Shown here: piece by piece, positions 1 to 9,400 of the stretch | Layout of the letters: every line of letters begins with the position of its first letter | How positions within the stretch are numbered: the stretch's first letter is position 1 | DNA from: Oceanobacter sp. | Lineage (GTDB): Bacteria; Pseudomonadota; Gammaproteobacteria; Pseudomonadales; Oceanobacteraceae | Assembly (NCBI GenBank): GCA_002733645.1 | Contig: NVWL01000014.1 | Location: 1 to 64,000 of the forward strand | DNA length: 64,000 nucleotides | Direction: 5' to 3' | Program-made: the position numbers and the translations under genes | The notes under the pieces: model-generated | The model's database searches: none | Told to the model about the DNA's origin: nothing | The model's input: only the letters and a program-made list of their open reading frames with translations

Positions 1-47
1 TTGCTTAGTGCGCAAGCCACAGATTTAGCTTAGCGAGTTATTTCTTC

Positions 48-1430
48 TTAAGCTTCGACGGTTCGGTTTGCACGCTGCGAACGACGCTGACGAGTTTGGC
101 CACCATTCGTAGGCTTCGAAGCAGAATTACCCGCAGGTTTTGCCGTTGAGTTCGAGCCAGTCCGGCGAGCACCAGAGTTAGCTGCTGGTTTTCTGTTGTT
201 GGCGTTATTCGAGTTGCCAGAACTAGCTGATTTTGGCTTTTTCGGTTTATTTACTTTCGGTGGCAAAATATCACGCGATTTAGGCAACGGGTTCTGCGGA
301 GCAAAGCCATCGACTACTTCACGTACAACATGCTTTTGAATTAAACGCTCAATATCCTGCAACTGGTCAATCTCATCCGCAGACACCAAAGAAATGGCAT
401 GACCCAACATACCAGCTCGGCCAGTACGACCAATACGGTGAACGTAGTCAGCAGGCACATTAGGTAAGTCGAAGTTCACAACTTGCGGCAACTGATGAAT
501 ATCAATCCCACGAGCGGCAATATCGGTTGCAATCAAGAGTGTGATTTTACCGTCTTTAAAATCGGCCAAGGCTTTTGTGCGCTGGTTTTGGCTTTTATTA
601 CCGTGAATTGCAGCAGCTTTAATGCCATCGCGTTCCAGTAATTTAACCAGCTTGTTTGCGCCGTGTTTGGTGCGGCTAAACACTAAGGCTTGATCCCATT
701 TTTCGCTGATGGCGAGATGGCTTAAAAGCTTGGTTTTTTGTGCTTTATCTACTGGGTGCAGTTTGTGCTCAATTGAGGTGTTCGTCGTATTTTCTTTCGC
801 AACGCTGACTTCAGCCGGGTTGTTTAACAAACCGTGCGCAAGGGTGCGAATTTCGTCAGAAAAGGTCGCCGAGAACAATAAATTCTGACGCTTCGCAGGC
901 ATTAATTTAAGAATACGCTTAATGTCGTGAATAAAGCCCATATCCAACATACGGTCGGCTTCATCCAGTACTAAAATATCAAGTTCATCGAACTTCACAG
1001 CATTTTGGCTGTGTAGATCAAGCAAGCGGCCAGGCGTGGCAACTAATACTTCAACACCACTGCGCAGTTTTTGCATTTGCGGGTTAATTTTTACCCCACC
1101 AAACACAACGGTAGAGCGAATTTTCGTGTACTTACTGTAAGCCTCAATGTTTTCAAGAATCTGAGCCGCTAGCTCACGCGTTGGGGTTAAAACCAAGGCT
1201 TTCACACGATTACCCGACGCACGTCGTTTATCAAGTAACTGTTGTAATAACGGCAGAGTAAAGGCCGCCGTTTTACCCGTGCCGGTTTGGGCCGACGCCA
1301 TTAAGTCGCCACCCTGAAGTACAACAGGAATAGCCTGTTCTTGAATCGGAGATGGGTGGGTGTAACCTTTTTCATTCACAGCGCGAGCAATCGGCTCGGC
1401 TAATTTTAAATCATCAAATGTGATAGACAT
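48..1430 (-). CDS. rhlE: DEAD-box ATP-dependent RNA helicase RhlE
   Basis: Cytoplasmic RNA helicase that unwinds short RNA duplexes in ribosome assembly and RNA turnover. The 460-residue protein has the full motif set in order: a Q motif ending PSPIQ near residue 30, AQTGTGKT (Walker A), PTRELA, TPGR, DEAD, SAT, RGIDI and HRIGRTGR. The core ends near residue 375 and is followed by a basic, Asn/Ser/Pro-rich disordered tail typical of RhlE proteins that probably binds RNA. The ATG start lies directly before the conserved MSITFDDL opening. It is monocistronic, facing away from lemA, with a long untranslated leader. RhlE is favoured over DeaD or SrmB because of the N-terminus and the lack of a folded C-terminal RNA-binding domain. 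Confidence 0.93.
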   Translation of the reverse strand: MSITFDDLKLAEPIARAVNEKGYTHPSPIQEQAIPVVLQGGDLMASAQTGTGKTAAFTLPLLQQLLDKRRASGNRVKALVLTPTRELAAQILENIEAYSKYTKIRSTVVFGGVKINPQMQKLRSGVEVLVATPGRLLDLHSQNAVKFDELDILVLDEADRMLDMGFIHDIKRILKLMPAKRQNLLFSATFSDEIRTLAHGLLNNPAEVSVAKENTTNTSIEHKLHPVDKAQKTKLLSHLAISEKWDQALVFSRTKHGANKLVKLLERDGIKAAAIHGNKSQNQRTKALADFKDGKITLLIATDIAARGIDIHQLPQVVNFDLPNVPADYVHRIGRTGRAGMLGHAISLVSADEIDQLQDIERLIQKHVVREVVDGFAPQNPLPKSRDILPPKVNKPKKPKSASSGNSNNANNRKPAANSGARRTGSNSTAKPAGNSASKPTNGGQTRQRRSQRANRTVEA

Positions 1431-1712
1431 TTACATACCAATAGAACGCCAACAAACACAATTTGTTAGCTAAAAATAAATTCATTGATCGAAACGGATT
1501 GGTAAGAAAAAACCAATAAAGAAAGGAAGCAGGGTGAGATTTACTGATTTAGACAGCGATACACTCTGGATACTGACAATGACCGATCAATAGTGAACGC
1601 ACGGCAAGTTCAAAGGATGAACAGACGAGCGCGGTGCGGCATTCAGTCATTGAGCGGAGCTAAACAAAGGATGACGCGACGGACAAACCGTCATGAGCAC
1701 GCAGTATAACAG
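1431..1712 (-). promoter_or_regulatory. rhlE promoter and long 5' leader
   Basis: No gene is seen in this stretch. Read on the minus strand, a TATACT -10 match (1703-1708) would give a leader of about 265 nt before rhlE. A GACGG/CCGTC hairpin (1678-1692) would sit at the very start of that RNA. A 10-bp direct repeat (CAAAGGATGA on the plus strand, at 1611-1620 and 1665-1674) lies inside. Long leaders are common on cold-inducible RNA helicase genes. The promoter call rests on the -10 box alone; no convincing -35 was found. Confidence 0.4.
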
Positions 1713-1778
1713 AGGTGGGTTCTGTTTTCTCCTGAAACAGGTAAACTCCGTGTAATAAACCAAATACAGGGTAGTGTT

Positions 1779-2363
1779 ATGTTTCATCGTCTAATTCTTA
1801 TCGTTCTCACAGCCACCGTGTTAGCTGGCTGCGGCATCAACAATATTCCCACCTACGACGAGCAAGTAAACAGCACCTGGGCACAGGTCGAAAACCAGTA
1901 TCAACGTCGTTCTGATTTGATTCCTAATTTGGTCAACACAGTGAAAGGGTTTGCTGCGCAAGAGCAAGAAACCCTTACCGCCGTCGTCGAAGCACGTGCC
2001 AAAGCGACTTCGATTCAAATGGATAGTGAATTACTTAACAACCCAGAAGCCCTCGAAAAATATGAGCAAGCACAAGGCAGCCTTGGCCGTGCATTGGGTC
2101 GTTTATTAATGGTTACTGAAAACTACCCAGACCTAAAATCCAACGCCAACTTCCTTGCCCTGCAATCTCAACTAGAAGGCACTGAGAATCGCATCGCCGT
2201 TGCTCGCCGTGACTTTATTCAAGCGGTGCAAGCTTATAACACCGAGATTCGCACCTTTCCTGGCAAAATCTGGCACAGCTTATTGTACAGCGATATGGAA
2301 AAGCGTGAGACTTTCAAAGCCACCACTGAGAACGCCGAGCAAGCGCCTACTGTGAATTTCTAA
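1779..2363 (+). CDS. lemA: LemA family lipoprotein
   Basis: LemA-family envelope protein of poorly defined function. The 194-residue product starts with a lipoprotein signal: a hydrophobic stretch ending LAGC, with Cys18 as the lipidation site. The conserved LemA helical region follows, including NQYQRRSDLIPNLVNTVKG and a C-terminal FPGKIW segment. It precedes two TPM-domain genes in the same direction, with 33 bp to the next start. LemA next to TPM-domain proteins is a recurrent arrangement in proteobacteria, which supports a shared envelope role. The name is a family name and says nothing firm about biochemistry. Confidence 0.9.
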   Translation: MFHRLILIVLTATVLAGCGINNIPTYDEQVNSTWAQVENQYQRRSDLIPNLVNTVKGFAAQEQETLTAVVEARAKATSIQMDSELLNNPEALEKYEQAQGSLGRALGRLLMVTENYPDLKSNANFLALQSQLEGTENRIAVARRDFIQAVQAYNTEIRTFPGKIWHSLLYSDMEKRETFKATTENAEQAPTVNF

Positions 2364-2396
2364 ACAAGAGTGAATTTTTAAAAGGTCTAAACCCTG

Positions 2397-3134
2397 ATGA
2401 AATGGACGTTCTCAAAACTGATATGGTTAGCACTCTTGCTGCCATTGACGCTGGTGGCCTCCGCCAGTGCTGCCCCCAACTTTCCTGAGTTAACTGGGCA
2501 CGTGGTAGATCGCGCGAGCTTGCTTCCGCGTGATGTCGAAACTCGCCTAGAAACCGTACTCAAAAAACACGAAGACATGTCCAGCAATCAAGTCGTGGTG
2601 GTAACGATCCATAGCCTTGAAGGTCGCACAATCGAAGAATACGGTTATCAGCTCGGACGCCACTGGGGTATAGGGCAAGCCGACAAAGATAATGGCGTGT
2701 TACTCATTATTGCCAAGAATGATCGCAAAATGCGTATCGAAGTGGGCTACGGGCTTGAAGGCTCACTCACTGATGCCATCGCCTCCAACATCATTCAAGC
2801 TGTGATCCGCCCTGAATTTAAAAAAGGACGTTTTAGCCAAGGCATTCAGAAAGGTGTGGAATCCATACTGTTGGCGATTGCGGGTACTTATAAATCGAAA
2901 TCTGTTTCTAATCATGACGGTATAAAAGAATGGTTTCACTACCTGATATTGGTAGTCATAGGAATATTTTTTATCAGTGGTTTCTTTGGTAGTAACCACT
3001 CTGGTGGAGGCCGAGGAGGTCGTGGTGGTTCAGGTTATATTTCGACCGGTGGGTTTGGTGGTTTCGGCGGCGGCGGTGGCTTCAGCGGCGGCGGCGGTGG
3101 ATTTGGAGGAGGCGGCGCCTCAGGAGGTTGGTAA
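2397..3134 (+). CDS. TPM-domain exported membrane protein with Gly-rich tail
   Basis: YgcG/TPM (Psb32-like) family protein of 245 residues. A signal peptide (residues 1-25, ending ASASA) is followed by the TPM domain (about 30-155), containing VVVVTIHSLEGR, DNGVLLIIAKNDRKMRIEVGYGLEG and the terminal helix region. A transmembrane segment lies near residues 180-197. The last 45 residues are almost entirely Gly, Phe and Ser, a tail typical of this family. TPM domains have been linked to phosphatase activity and photosystem II repair in plants; the bacterial role is unknown. The stop codon overlaps the next start (TAATG), so translation is coupled. Confidence 0.88.
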   Translation: MKWTFSKLIWLALLLPLTLVASASAAPNFPELTGHVVDRASLLPRDVETRLETVLKKHEDMSSNQVVVVTIHSLEGRTIEEYGYQLGRHWGIGQADKDNGVLLIIAKNDRKMRIEVGYGLEGSLTDAIASNIIQAVIRPEFKKGRFSQGIQKGVESILLAIAGTYKSKSVSNHDGIKEWFHYLILVVIGIFFISGFFGSNHSGGGRGGRGGSGYISTGGFGGFGGGGGFSGGGGGFGGGGASGGW

Positions 3135-3748
3135 TGGCTTTATTAAATAAACAACAGCTCGATCAACTGGCTGACACAGTAAAAAACGCAGAAACAAAAA
3201 CCGACGCAGAAATCGTGACGGTATATGCGCATGCATCCGACGATTATCGGTTTATTCCCACGATGTGGGCGGCCATGATTGCGCTGCTTACGCCTAGCGT
3301 ATTACTGCTATCGCCGCTTTGGCTCGCCCCGCAAGATTTATTGTTGGTACAAATGGGCGTGTTCGTGCTGCTTGCGGCCAGCTTTCAAATCCCGGCGTTA
3401 CGTTATCGTTTGATTCCAAAACGCATGAAACACCACCGTGCGGCACTTATGGCGCGACGCCAGTTTTTAGAGCAAGGACTACACCACACCAAAGATCGCA
3501 CTGGCGTACTCATCTTTGTGTCAGCGGCAGAGCACTACGTTGAAATCATGGTCGACCAAGGCATCTCAAACCATATCGACAACAGCCAATGGCAAAGCAT
3601 AGTCACAACGTTTACCCAAAAAGTAAAAACCGGAGCCGTACTCGAAGGCTTTGAGGAATGCGTCAACAGCGTTGCGAATGTCGTCAGTGACGTACTGCCC
3701 GCCACGCATGAGCAAAACGAATTGGAAGATAGGTTAATCGTGATCTAG
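3134..3748 (+). CDS. second TPM-domain membrane protein
   Basis: Partner TPM-family protein of 204 residues from the ATG at 3134, which overlaps the upstream stop and has a strong AGGAGG six bases before it. A TTG start two codons earlier is possible but less well placed. The N-terminal half has TDAEIVTVYAHASDDYRF followed by two hydrophobic segments (about residues 38-80). The C-terminal half has the TPM-like TGVLIFVSAAEHYVEIMVD block. It lacks a signal peptide and the Gly-rich tail of its neighbour. Probably forms an envelope complex with the preceding TPM protein and LemA; this is inferred from linkage. Confidence 0.82.
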   Translation: MALLNKQQLDQLADTVKNAETKTDAEIVTVYAHASDDYRFIPTMWAAMIALLTPSVLLLSPLWLAPQDLLLVQMGVFVLLAASFQIPALRYRLIPKRMKHHRAALMARRQFLEQGLHHTKDRTGVLIFVSAAEHYVEIMVDQGISNHIDNSQWQSIVTTFTQKVKTGAVLEGFEECVNSVANVVSDVLPATHEQNELEDRLIVI

Positions 3749-3811
3749 GAAAATCAGTATTTAAGAAAGGCAGATAAACGCTAAGCTAGTGCTAAATACG
3801 TAATATTGTAG

Positions 3812-3841
3812 GTTGGGTTAGCGCGAAGCGCGTAACCCAAC
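3812..3841. repeat. REP-like palindromic hairpin
   Basis: GTTGGGTTAGCGC and GCGCGTAACCCAAC flank a GAA loop; the arms pair fully except for one bulged G. It sits alone in a 117-bp gap after the TPM gene. The shape and the GGGTTA/TAACCC arms match a kind of dispersed extragenic palindrome seen in many gammaproteobacteria. No T-run follows, so it is more likely a REP-type element or mRNA-end structure than a classic terminator. Confidence 0.65.
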
Positions 3842-3865
3842 AAGTAAATTAGAGGGACATGATTT

Positions 3866-4258
3866 ATGTTGTTAGTTATTCGCTATCTCTTAGTTCCTAT
3901 GTGTTTTAGTTTATTAATCACAAGCTATGTATTCTTCACTGGGACGCATAATCAGGCTGAAATTTATAGTTTTCTCTTTTACTCGATACTATTTTATGGA
4001 GCTCCATTTTTTATTTTTTCGCTTTTAATCTTAATGGTAAAACCCTCTACACAGATAATACATAGTGGATTTATCGGTATATCCATGGCACTACTACTAG
4101 TAAGTAGTATCTGGTTGTTACCGCCAGACAAATCAGGGTTACCTATTCAATGGATGATATATTGGCCACTTTCAGCAATACTGGGCTTTATTTTTATAAC
4201 GATCAGTTTCATTATTCATAAGTACAAAAAATTGGCTGTCAGTGATCAGGACCAATAA
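3866..4258 (+). CDS. hypothetical four-helix membrane protein
   Basis: Unrecognised 130-residue integral membrane protein. Four hydrophobic segments are visible at about residues 5-25, 35-58, 68-88 and 97-117, with a short charged C-terminus (HKYKKL..DQDQ). The ATG at 3866 has AGAGGGA eight bases upstream. It stands between the REP-like palindrome and a metallo-hydrolase-like gene, with about 50 bp to the latter. The sequence is more A+T-rich than the TPM genes before it. No family assignment is offered. Confidence 0.65.
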   Translation: MLLVIRYLLVPMCFSLLITSYVFFTGTHNQAEIYSFLFYSILFYGAPFFIFSLLILMVKPSTQIIHSGFIGISMALLLVSSIWLLPPDKSGLPIQWMIYWPLSAILGFIFITISFIIHKYKKLAVSDQDQ

Positions 4259-4309
4259 AGCTCAATGGTTAGAGCTGTAACATAATAAGCCTCAACTTAA
4301 GGACAAGTT

Positions 4310-5026
4310 ATGCACTCTCAAACTTACCCCAAAGCCTTCCCACACGACGATATCGTAAAACTGTTTCCCGGTGTTTACCTGCTTCATGGCAGTATCAAAA
4401 TGGGGCCCGGGATGCGGATGAACCGCAATATGATCATCCTTGAAGAAGCAGGGCAACTGACACTTATTAATCCTGTACGTATGAACGATGACGGCCTAGC
4501 TGAGTTAGAAAAGCTCGGGCAAGTGACACGTATTATGCGGCTCGGCGATTTTCATGGCCTTGACGACGCCTTCTACCTAGAACGATATCAGTGTGAGTTC
4601 TGGGCACAAGCTGGGCAAACGTCGTATCCACTGCCTAAGCCGACACACCTCATAAATGCAGATACCGAAAGCCCGATCAGTAATTCAGCCTTTTTTGTAT
4701 TTAGTACATCACTGTATCCTGAAGCCGCATTACTACTTAAAGACCGCAAATTACTCATCACCACCGATAGCGTGCAATATCACGCCGATTGGAGTTACTT
4801 CACTGCGTTTACCAAATTCGCCTTTAAGCTTTTAGGGTTCAAACAAGGCATTAACATCGGCCCACCTTGGCTAAAACGAGTAACGCCAAAATCAGGTTCA
4901 CTCAAAGCGGACTTTGAACAACTGCTCGCGTTAGATTTTGATGCGCTGGTGGCGGCTCATGGTTTATTGATGGAGTCTGGAGCGAAGGCGGCGCTTGAGG
5001 TGGAAGTAAATAGGAGATTTGGGTGA
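4310..5026 (+). CDS. metallo-beta-lactamase-fold-like protein
   Basis: A 238-residue soluble protein resembling the degenerate metallo-beta-lactamase-like proteins annotated near DUF4336. The pattern is an N-terminal beta-rich part (VYLLHGSIKMGPGMRMNRNM, then LTLINPVRMNDDGLAELEKLG), then GDFHGLDDAFYLERY where a zinc motif would sit, a central LLLKDRKLLITTDSVQYH strand, and a late AAHG. The canonical HxHxDH motif is not intact, so classical two-zinc hydrolase activity is doubtful. ATG at 4310 has AAGGA seven bases before it. Substrate unknown. Confidence 0.7.
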   Translation: MHSQTYPKAFPHDDIVKLFPGVYLLHGSIKMGPGMRMNRNMIILEEAGQLTLINPVRMNDDGLAELEKLGQVTRIMRLGDFHGLDDAFYLERYQCEFWAQAGQTSYPLPKPTHLINADTESPISNSAFFVFSTSLYPEAALLLKDRKLLITTDSVQYHADWSYFTAFTKFAFKLLGFKQGINIGPPWLKRVTPKSGSLKADFEQLLALDFDALVAAHGLLMESGAKAALEVEVNRRFG

Positions 5027-5038
5027 TGCTGGATACTA

Positions 5039-5365
5039 ATGACAAAGAAAAACTGCCTTATGATTAAATTTAATCGTTACGCTCATATTGAAGACTTGTT
5101 GCTCCATTATGCCAAGACAGACAAAGAAAAAACGATAGTTAAAACGTTAGAAAATGGTGTGGATAGTGAAGATTCAGCTGAAAAGTTCTCTCTATTTGTA
5201 TGGCGGGTTGTTGATTCTATTCATAATGATAATGAAAATGAGGTAGTGGTTCTGGGTAGTACCAATAATCTTGAGATGTTACCTGACCTTGAATATGAAA
5301 TATCAGCCTATATGCGTTCTGTTGGTTTTTACGATGTATGGCATAGAGTGAGTGAAAATGCCTGA
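5039..5365 (+). CDS. hypothetical protein, 108 aa
   Basis: Unrecognised small acidic, probably cytoplasmic protein without a signal peptide or membrane segment. It follows the previous stop by 12 bp. No good ribosome binding site precedes the ATG at 5039; an in-frame ATG at 5060 (MIKFNRYAHIEDLL) is an equally plausible start. Base composition is A+T-rich like the next gene. Coding status rests on an uninterrupted frame and sensible composition. Confidence 0.5.
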   Translation: MTKKNCLMIKFNRYAHIEDLLLHYAKTDKEKTIVKTLENGVDSEDSAEKFSLFVWRVVDSIHNDNENEVVVLGSTNNLEMLPDLEYEISAYMRSVGFYDVWHRVSENA

Positions 5366-5413
5366 TGGGTTGGTAAATATTTTTAATGTTGCCTATCTGG
5401 ATGCCCTAATATT

Positions 5414-5851
5414 ATGAAATTTTCTATTATGATTCTAACCCTCTTAATCACCGCAGGCCTAGCGTACACCGCAGGGTACAAGAAGGGAGGTGAAGACTTT
5501 GAGTACCTTGATCATATGATGCTTGGGATGATTGCTGGTGTTGATATTGACCGCTGCGATATCAGCGAATATCCAGCGGATTGCTATAAGTTAAATCATC
5601 AGCTAGCGATGAATCACTCACTCTTTTTTTACACAAAATATAACAATGAGTTATCACCAATCGCCAAGATGGTGTTTTCAGAGTCGTATGATGGCTATCA
5701 GAAATCTGTTCAGAAACTTTATGATATTGCTCACAGTAAAACGTCAGAAAGTCTCTGTGAATATTTTAAAAACACGCAGGAAGAACTTTCGGCTTGTGTG
5801 AGTGATATCAATAAATTCAAGCAATTGGCTTTAAAATCGAAGATGGAATAA
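5414..5851 (+). CDS. hypothetical exported or anchored protein, 145 aa
   Basis: Unrecognised protein with an N-terminal hydrophobic stretch (residues 1-20, MKFSIMILTLLITAGLAYTA) that is either a signal peptide or a membrane anchor. The rest is soluble and helical, with four Cys (in DRCDISEYPADC near 50-60, and near 117 and 127) that could form two disulfides in the periplasm. It ends 6 bp before the convergent parE stop. A+T-rich with no clear relatives; possibly an acquired gene. Confidence 0.6.
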   Translation: MKFSIMILTLLITAGLAYTAGYKKGGEDFEYLDHMMLGMIAGVDIDRCDISEYPADCYKLNHQLAMNHSLFFYTKYNNELSPIAKMVFSESYDGYQKSVQKLYDIAHSKTSESLCEYFKNTQEELSACVSDINKFKQLALKSKME

Positions 5852-5856
5852 CACTA

Positions 5857-6156
5857 CTAACTTTTAAGTTTCCACTCGACATCCATGCGCTTGTGTAAAA
5901 TACGCACGATTTCAATTTGATCATCATTTATTTTTCGATAGAAGATAACGTGGCTAGTATTTGGAAATTTAAGGTAGCCTGCTGCTACGTAATCACATTG
6001 AGTTCCAATGTCGGGGGTAGCAGCAAGCAAGTGAAATGAATCATCATATTGTTTTAAGTAAATAGCGCGCTGTTGCCTGCCCCATTTCTTTTGTGTGTAG
6101 ATGGCAATCGATTTCAAATCAGCCTTGGCTTTATTAGTTAATGTAAATATCGCCAT
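5857..6156 (-). CDS. parE: ParE/RelE-family toxin
   Basis: Toxin of a type II toxin-antitoxin pair, 99 residues, the usual length for ParE. It shows the family pattern: N-terminal helices with KAKADLKSIAIYTQKKWG, DIGTQCDYVAAGYLKFPNTSHVIFYRKI in the middle, and a C-terminal VRILHKRMDVE. ParE toxins generally poison DNA gyrase while RelE toxins cleave mRNA; the YTQKKWG helix and RILHKRMD end favour ParE. Its start overlaps the parD stop (TAATG), so it is translationally coupled to the antitoxin. Confidence 0.88.
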   Translation of the reverse strand: MAIFTLTNKAKADLKSIAIYTQKKWGRQQRAIYLKQYDDSFHLLAATPDIGTQCDYVAAGYLKFPNTSHVIFYRKINDDQIEIVRILHKRMDVEWKLKS

Positions 6157-6395
6157 TAACCAATGTCGTCATCAAGTTCATTCATCAATGCTTCGTAGCT
6201 ATACTCTGCAGTGCCACTATTTTCGCCTTCTTTGAGCAGCTTCCGCAGCGTTGCAAGTTTTTGCTCATTGTCTTCAAGTAGCCTTAATGCTGCACGAACG
6301 ACTTCGCTAGTTGACGCGTATCTGCCTTCGGCGATTTGCTTGGAAATAAAACCGTCGAAATGCTCTCCAAGCGTAATGCTGGTGTTTTTAGACAT
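6156..6395 (-). CDS. parD: ParD-family antitoxin (ribbon-helix-helix)
   Basis: Antitoxin of the ParDE pair, 79 residues. The N-terminal ribbon-helix-helix (NTSITLGEHFDGFISKQIAEGRYASTSEVVRAALRLLE) binds operator DNA and dimerises. The acidic C-terminus (EGENSGTAEYSYEALMNELDDD) would wrap the toxin. It lies first in the two-gene operon, as usual. A small palindrome lies just upstream and probably serves for autorepression. The pair sits directly after the guanidine carboxylase gene on the same strand, where an allophanate hydrolase gene might have been expected. Confidence 0.9.
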   Translation of the reverse strand: MSKNTSITLGEHFDGFISKQIAEGRYASTSEVVRAALRLLEDNEQKLATLRKLLKEGENSGTAEYSYEALMNELDDDIG

Positions 6396-6420
6396 TAGCT
6401 CTGCCTCTTTGTACCAATAA

Positions 6421-6437
6421 ATACCATATATTGGTAT
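6421..6437. promoter_or_regulatory. candidate ParD operator
   Basis: ATACCA-TATAT-TGGTAT inverted repeat, 25 bp upstream of parD and ending 5 bp before the carboxylase stop codon. Its A+T-rich core and position fit a promoter-overlapping operator for ribbon-helix-helix autorepression. Not tested beyond symmetry and location. Confidence 0.5.
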
Positions 6438-6441
6438 ATGA

Positions 6442-9400
6442 CTATCGGTTAGTCAACACCACCAACGCCTTCCCCGGACTAACCCCTTGCCCCGGTTCTC
6501 TTAGCAGCTCAACCACAGTACCGCTTTTATGTGCGGTGATTTCGATTTCCATTTTCATGGATTCTAAAATCAATAGCGGCTGCCCGGCTTCGACGTGTTG
6601 TCCGGGTGTTACGAGCACTTGCCAGACGTTGCCTGAGATATGGCTTTCTATCGCAAACTCGCCGTCTTGCAATGGGCGTTCGTCGGTGTCTTCAATGGCG
6701 CCGGTGTCGGTTTCAAAACGCAGAAGACCTTTGGCTTTCCAGTCTTCGAGTTCTTGCTGGAAGGCCTGTTGGCGTTGTGTTTGAAACGCGCTAATGCCTT
6801 CGGCTTCGTCACTTAAAAAGCGTTCATACTCGTCGAGGTTAAAGGTGCCTTCTTCAATTTTGATAGGGTAGCGACCGTGCGGAAATTCTTCTCGTATGTC
6901 GGTGAGTTCATCGTGGCTGACTTCGTAAAAACGGATTTGGTCGAAGAAGCGTAGCAACCAAGGTTGGCTGAATTCTTTGGTTTGTTTATGGCGGTTCCAC
7001 ATTTGCAGGGTGCGGCCAATAAACTGATAACCGCCCGGGCCTTCCATGCCGTAAATGCACATGTAGGCGCCACCAATGCCTACGGAGTTTTCGGCGGTCC
7101 AAGTACGGGCTGGGTTGTATTTGGTGGTGACAAGACGGTGGCGTGGGTCTACCGGCGTAGCCACTGGTGCCCCTAAGTAGACATCGCCTAAGCCCATCAC
7201 TAAGTAGCTGGCATCAAAGACGATGTCTTTGACGTCTTCGATGGAATCTAGGCCGTTTATGCGACGAATAAATTCAATGTTATCTGGGCACCACGGTGCG
7301 TCGGCACGAACGGATTTAACGTATTTATCGACGGCTTGTTGGCAGGCGATATCGTTCCACGACAGTGGTAGCCATACGGTACGTGAAGGCACTTCGGCGT
7401 TTTTGAGGTCACCGAGTTTGTCTTCTTGTGCAATAAGACGCGTTAATAAATCGTCACGCGAGAGACTAAGGCTATCGTAATGGATTTGCAGCGAGCGTAT
7501 GCCCGGTGTCATTTCGATAATGCCATCGATATCTTCAAGCAGCAGAGATTCCATTAAGGCGTGTACACGAAAACGTAAGCGAATATCGAGTTGCAGCGGG
7601 CCGTATTCAATCAATAAATAATTATCACCGGCAGGGCGATAGACAACGCCTGTCGGGTGCTGATCGGTTGAGATGGTTTGCAGTTCGATGCTGGATGGTA
7701 AATGCTTTGGGGTATCACTTGGCTTATCACTTGGCGTATAAGCAGGCGTTTGCGTTAACGAGTTAATCGAAGCGTTTTGCGCCGTCGCAAGTTCAACGGC
7801 GGTGTCGTGTGATACCGGCACAAATTTAATTTTATCACCGGCTTTTAATTGGCCGAGTTTCCAGAGGTCGGCGTTGATCACGGTGGCTGGGCAAACAAAG
7901 CCGCCCAAGCTTGGGCCGTCAGGGCCGAGAATCACCGGCATGTCGCCGGTAAAGTCGATGGCACCAATGGCGTAGGCGTTATCGTGAATATTCGATGGAT
8001 GTAAGCCCGCTTCGCCGCCATCGGCCCGTGCCCAATCGGGTTTAGGGCCAATTAAACGCACTCCAGTGCGGCTGGAGTTAAAGTGAACTTCCCAGTCTGC
8101 GTCGAAGAAGGTGTCGATGTCGTCATCGGTGAAAAAGTCCGGCGCACCGTGTGGGCCGTAAATAACGTGCACTTCCCAGATATTGCCTATGCTTGGAATT
8201 AAATTCGCATCGTAAACTGCGGGCAGTTCGTTGTTTATGTCTTCGGGTGGCAGTAAGTGCAGCACGTCGCCGGGTAATAGTGAGCGCCCGTTGTGGCCGC
8301 CAAATTGCCCCAGTGTAAACGTAGAGCGAGAGCCTAAATATTCTGGGCACTGAATTCCACCCGCGATTAATAAAAAGGCGCGGGCACCTGCACCAGTAAC
8401 AGAACCGCAATCAAGAATATCGCCCGCTTCGAGGTTAATAACTTGATAAAAGTCGATAGAAATTTCTTCGCTATTTCGCAAACCTGTACGCAAAACAGTT
8501 GCGTTAGTTTCTGCCCCTGTCATGATCACTTGCGTGGCCTGACCGAATTTTAACACCGGGCCTTTGAGGGTGATTTCTAATCCTGCGCAGTCGTCGGTAT
8601 TGCCTAATAGGCGATTCCCTAAGCGGAACGAATAATCATCAAATGGCCCTGACGGTGGAATGCCCACATTCCAGTAGCCAATGCGTCCCGGGACGTCTTG
8701 AATCGTAGTTTGAGTACCTGCACTAATTACATCAATGCTTGGGTCTTGAAAGCTCAGCTCGTTGAGTTTACGTGTCCAGACATTGCCTGCCAGTACGTCT
8801 TTGTCTGCTAAAATATGCTGCACGTAGAGCAAATTTGTTTCAATGCCATACAGCTCGCTCGCGGCAAGTGCTTGGTGTAATTGCGCGATGGCCTCTTCGC
8901 GTGTGTCGGCAGTAACAATCACTTTTGCCAGCATAGGATCGAACAGGGCGGGCACTTGAGTGCCATTCTCGACCCAAGTGTCTATTCTCAAATGATGTCG
9001 TAAATTATGTCTCAAATTACTTTGTAAATTATTCGTCTTGCTTGCCCAACGTACTTTGCTGAGCAAGCCCGCGCATGGCTGAAAATCTTTGACTGGATCT
9101 TCCGCATAAATACGCGCTTGAATACTGTGACCAACAGGAACGCGATATTCATTCAGTGGCAGTGTTTCACCCGCGCCCAGTCGAATCATCCATTCTACGA
9201 GGTCGATATTAAATACTTCTTCCGTCACACCGTGCTCTACTTGTAAGCGGGTGTTCACTTCTAAAAAATAAAAGGCTTCGCTGGCGTCGTCGTAAATAAA
9301 TTCGACCGTGCCGGCGCTGCGATAATTAACGCTTTTACCTAAGCGGCAGGCGGTATCGTGTAACGCTTTGCGAGTGGCTTCAGAAATATTGGGCGCAGGG

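Noticed and set aside
8123-8410. Frames opposite or inside the carboxylase gene, for example a 95-codon frame
   Set aside because: They are shadows of the long conserved carboxylase frame, with abnormal composition and no motifs.
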